Part shown: positions 5,398 through 5,426 of the stretch, piece by piece
How the letters are laid out: the number at the start of each line of letters is the position of its first letter
How positions within the stretch are numbered: the stretch's first letter is position 1
NCBI GenBank assembly: GCA_023386865.1
Contig: JAEWIV010000086.1
Coordinates: 1-5,426 of the forward strand
Origin: Pseudomonadota bacterium
GTDB taxonomy: Bacteria > Pseudomonadota > Alphaproteobacteria > Reyranellales > Reyranellaceae
Length of the DNA: 5,426 nucleotides
Direction of reading: 5' to 3'
Position numbers and translations under genes: made by a program
The notes under the pieces: generated by a model
What the model saw: only the letters and a program-made list of their open reading frames with translations
Database searches by the model: none
What the model was told of the DNA's origin: nothing

Positions 5398-5426
5398 CCG
5401 GTCGGTCATTCTGGTCTTACTTCGGG

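Noticed and set aside
5122..5409. A 95-codon minus-strand frame at the right edge
   Set aside because: Its start lies just outside the terminator-like hairpin, so its first residues are encoded by that stem; the rest is antisense to the three-helix membrane protein, and it has no recognisable motif.

Overview
The window looks like a stretch of high-GC alphaproteobacterial chromosome. The evidence is the strong G/C third-position bias in the conserved genes, the xseB-ispA-dxs gene order, and protein sequences that match the alphaproteobacterial style of these families. No genus can be named from the sequence alone.

Layout, left to right. (1) Positions 1-904, minus strand: an IclR-family transcription regulator that runs off the left edge. 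(2) Positions 905-1162: a divergent intergenic region of about 260 bases that must hold the start signals of both the regulator and the rightward operon; it contains two short inverted repeats but no convincing sigma-70 promoter. (3) Positions 1163-4285, plus strand: a tight three-gene operon, xseB (exonuclease VII small subunit, probably starting at TTG), ispA (farnesyl diphosphate synthase) and dxs (1-deoxy-D-xylulose-5-phosphate synthase). All three look intact with their key residues. (4) Positions 4286-4452: an AT-richer gap with an imperfect hairpin after dxs, a near-consensus sigma-70 promoter (TTGACA, 17 bp, TAAGAT) whose -35 box is one arm of an inverted repeat, and a GC-rich leader hairpin. 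(5) Positions 4453-5343, plus strand: two unrecognised genes of visibly lower GC content. The first encodes a 212-residue protein with three 11-residue repeats around the motif DxPGFR. The second encodes a 77-residue protein with three predicted membrane segments. They lie in the same reading frame, separated by a single TGA and six sense codons. (6) Positions 5373-5397: a GC-rich hairpin, probably a terminator.

Dxs makes DXP, the entry compound of the MEP isoprenoid pathway, and IspA condenses that pathway's products, IPP and DMAPP, into FPP for quinones, bactoprenol and related products. XseB is a conserved passenger of this operon. The IclR regulator is divergent from the operon, but nothing shows that it controls it. 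The least explained part is the right-hand module: a strong-looking promoter of its own, a compositional shift, a repeat protein and a small membrane protein, placed where many alphaproteobacteria carry tlyA. It is the best candidate here for an undescribed system, but its function cannot be read from the sequence.
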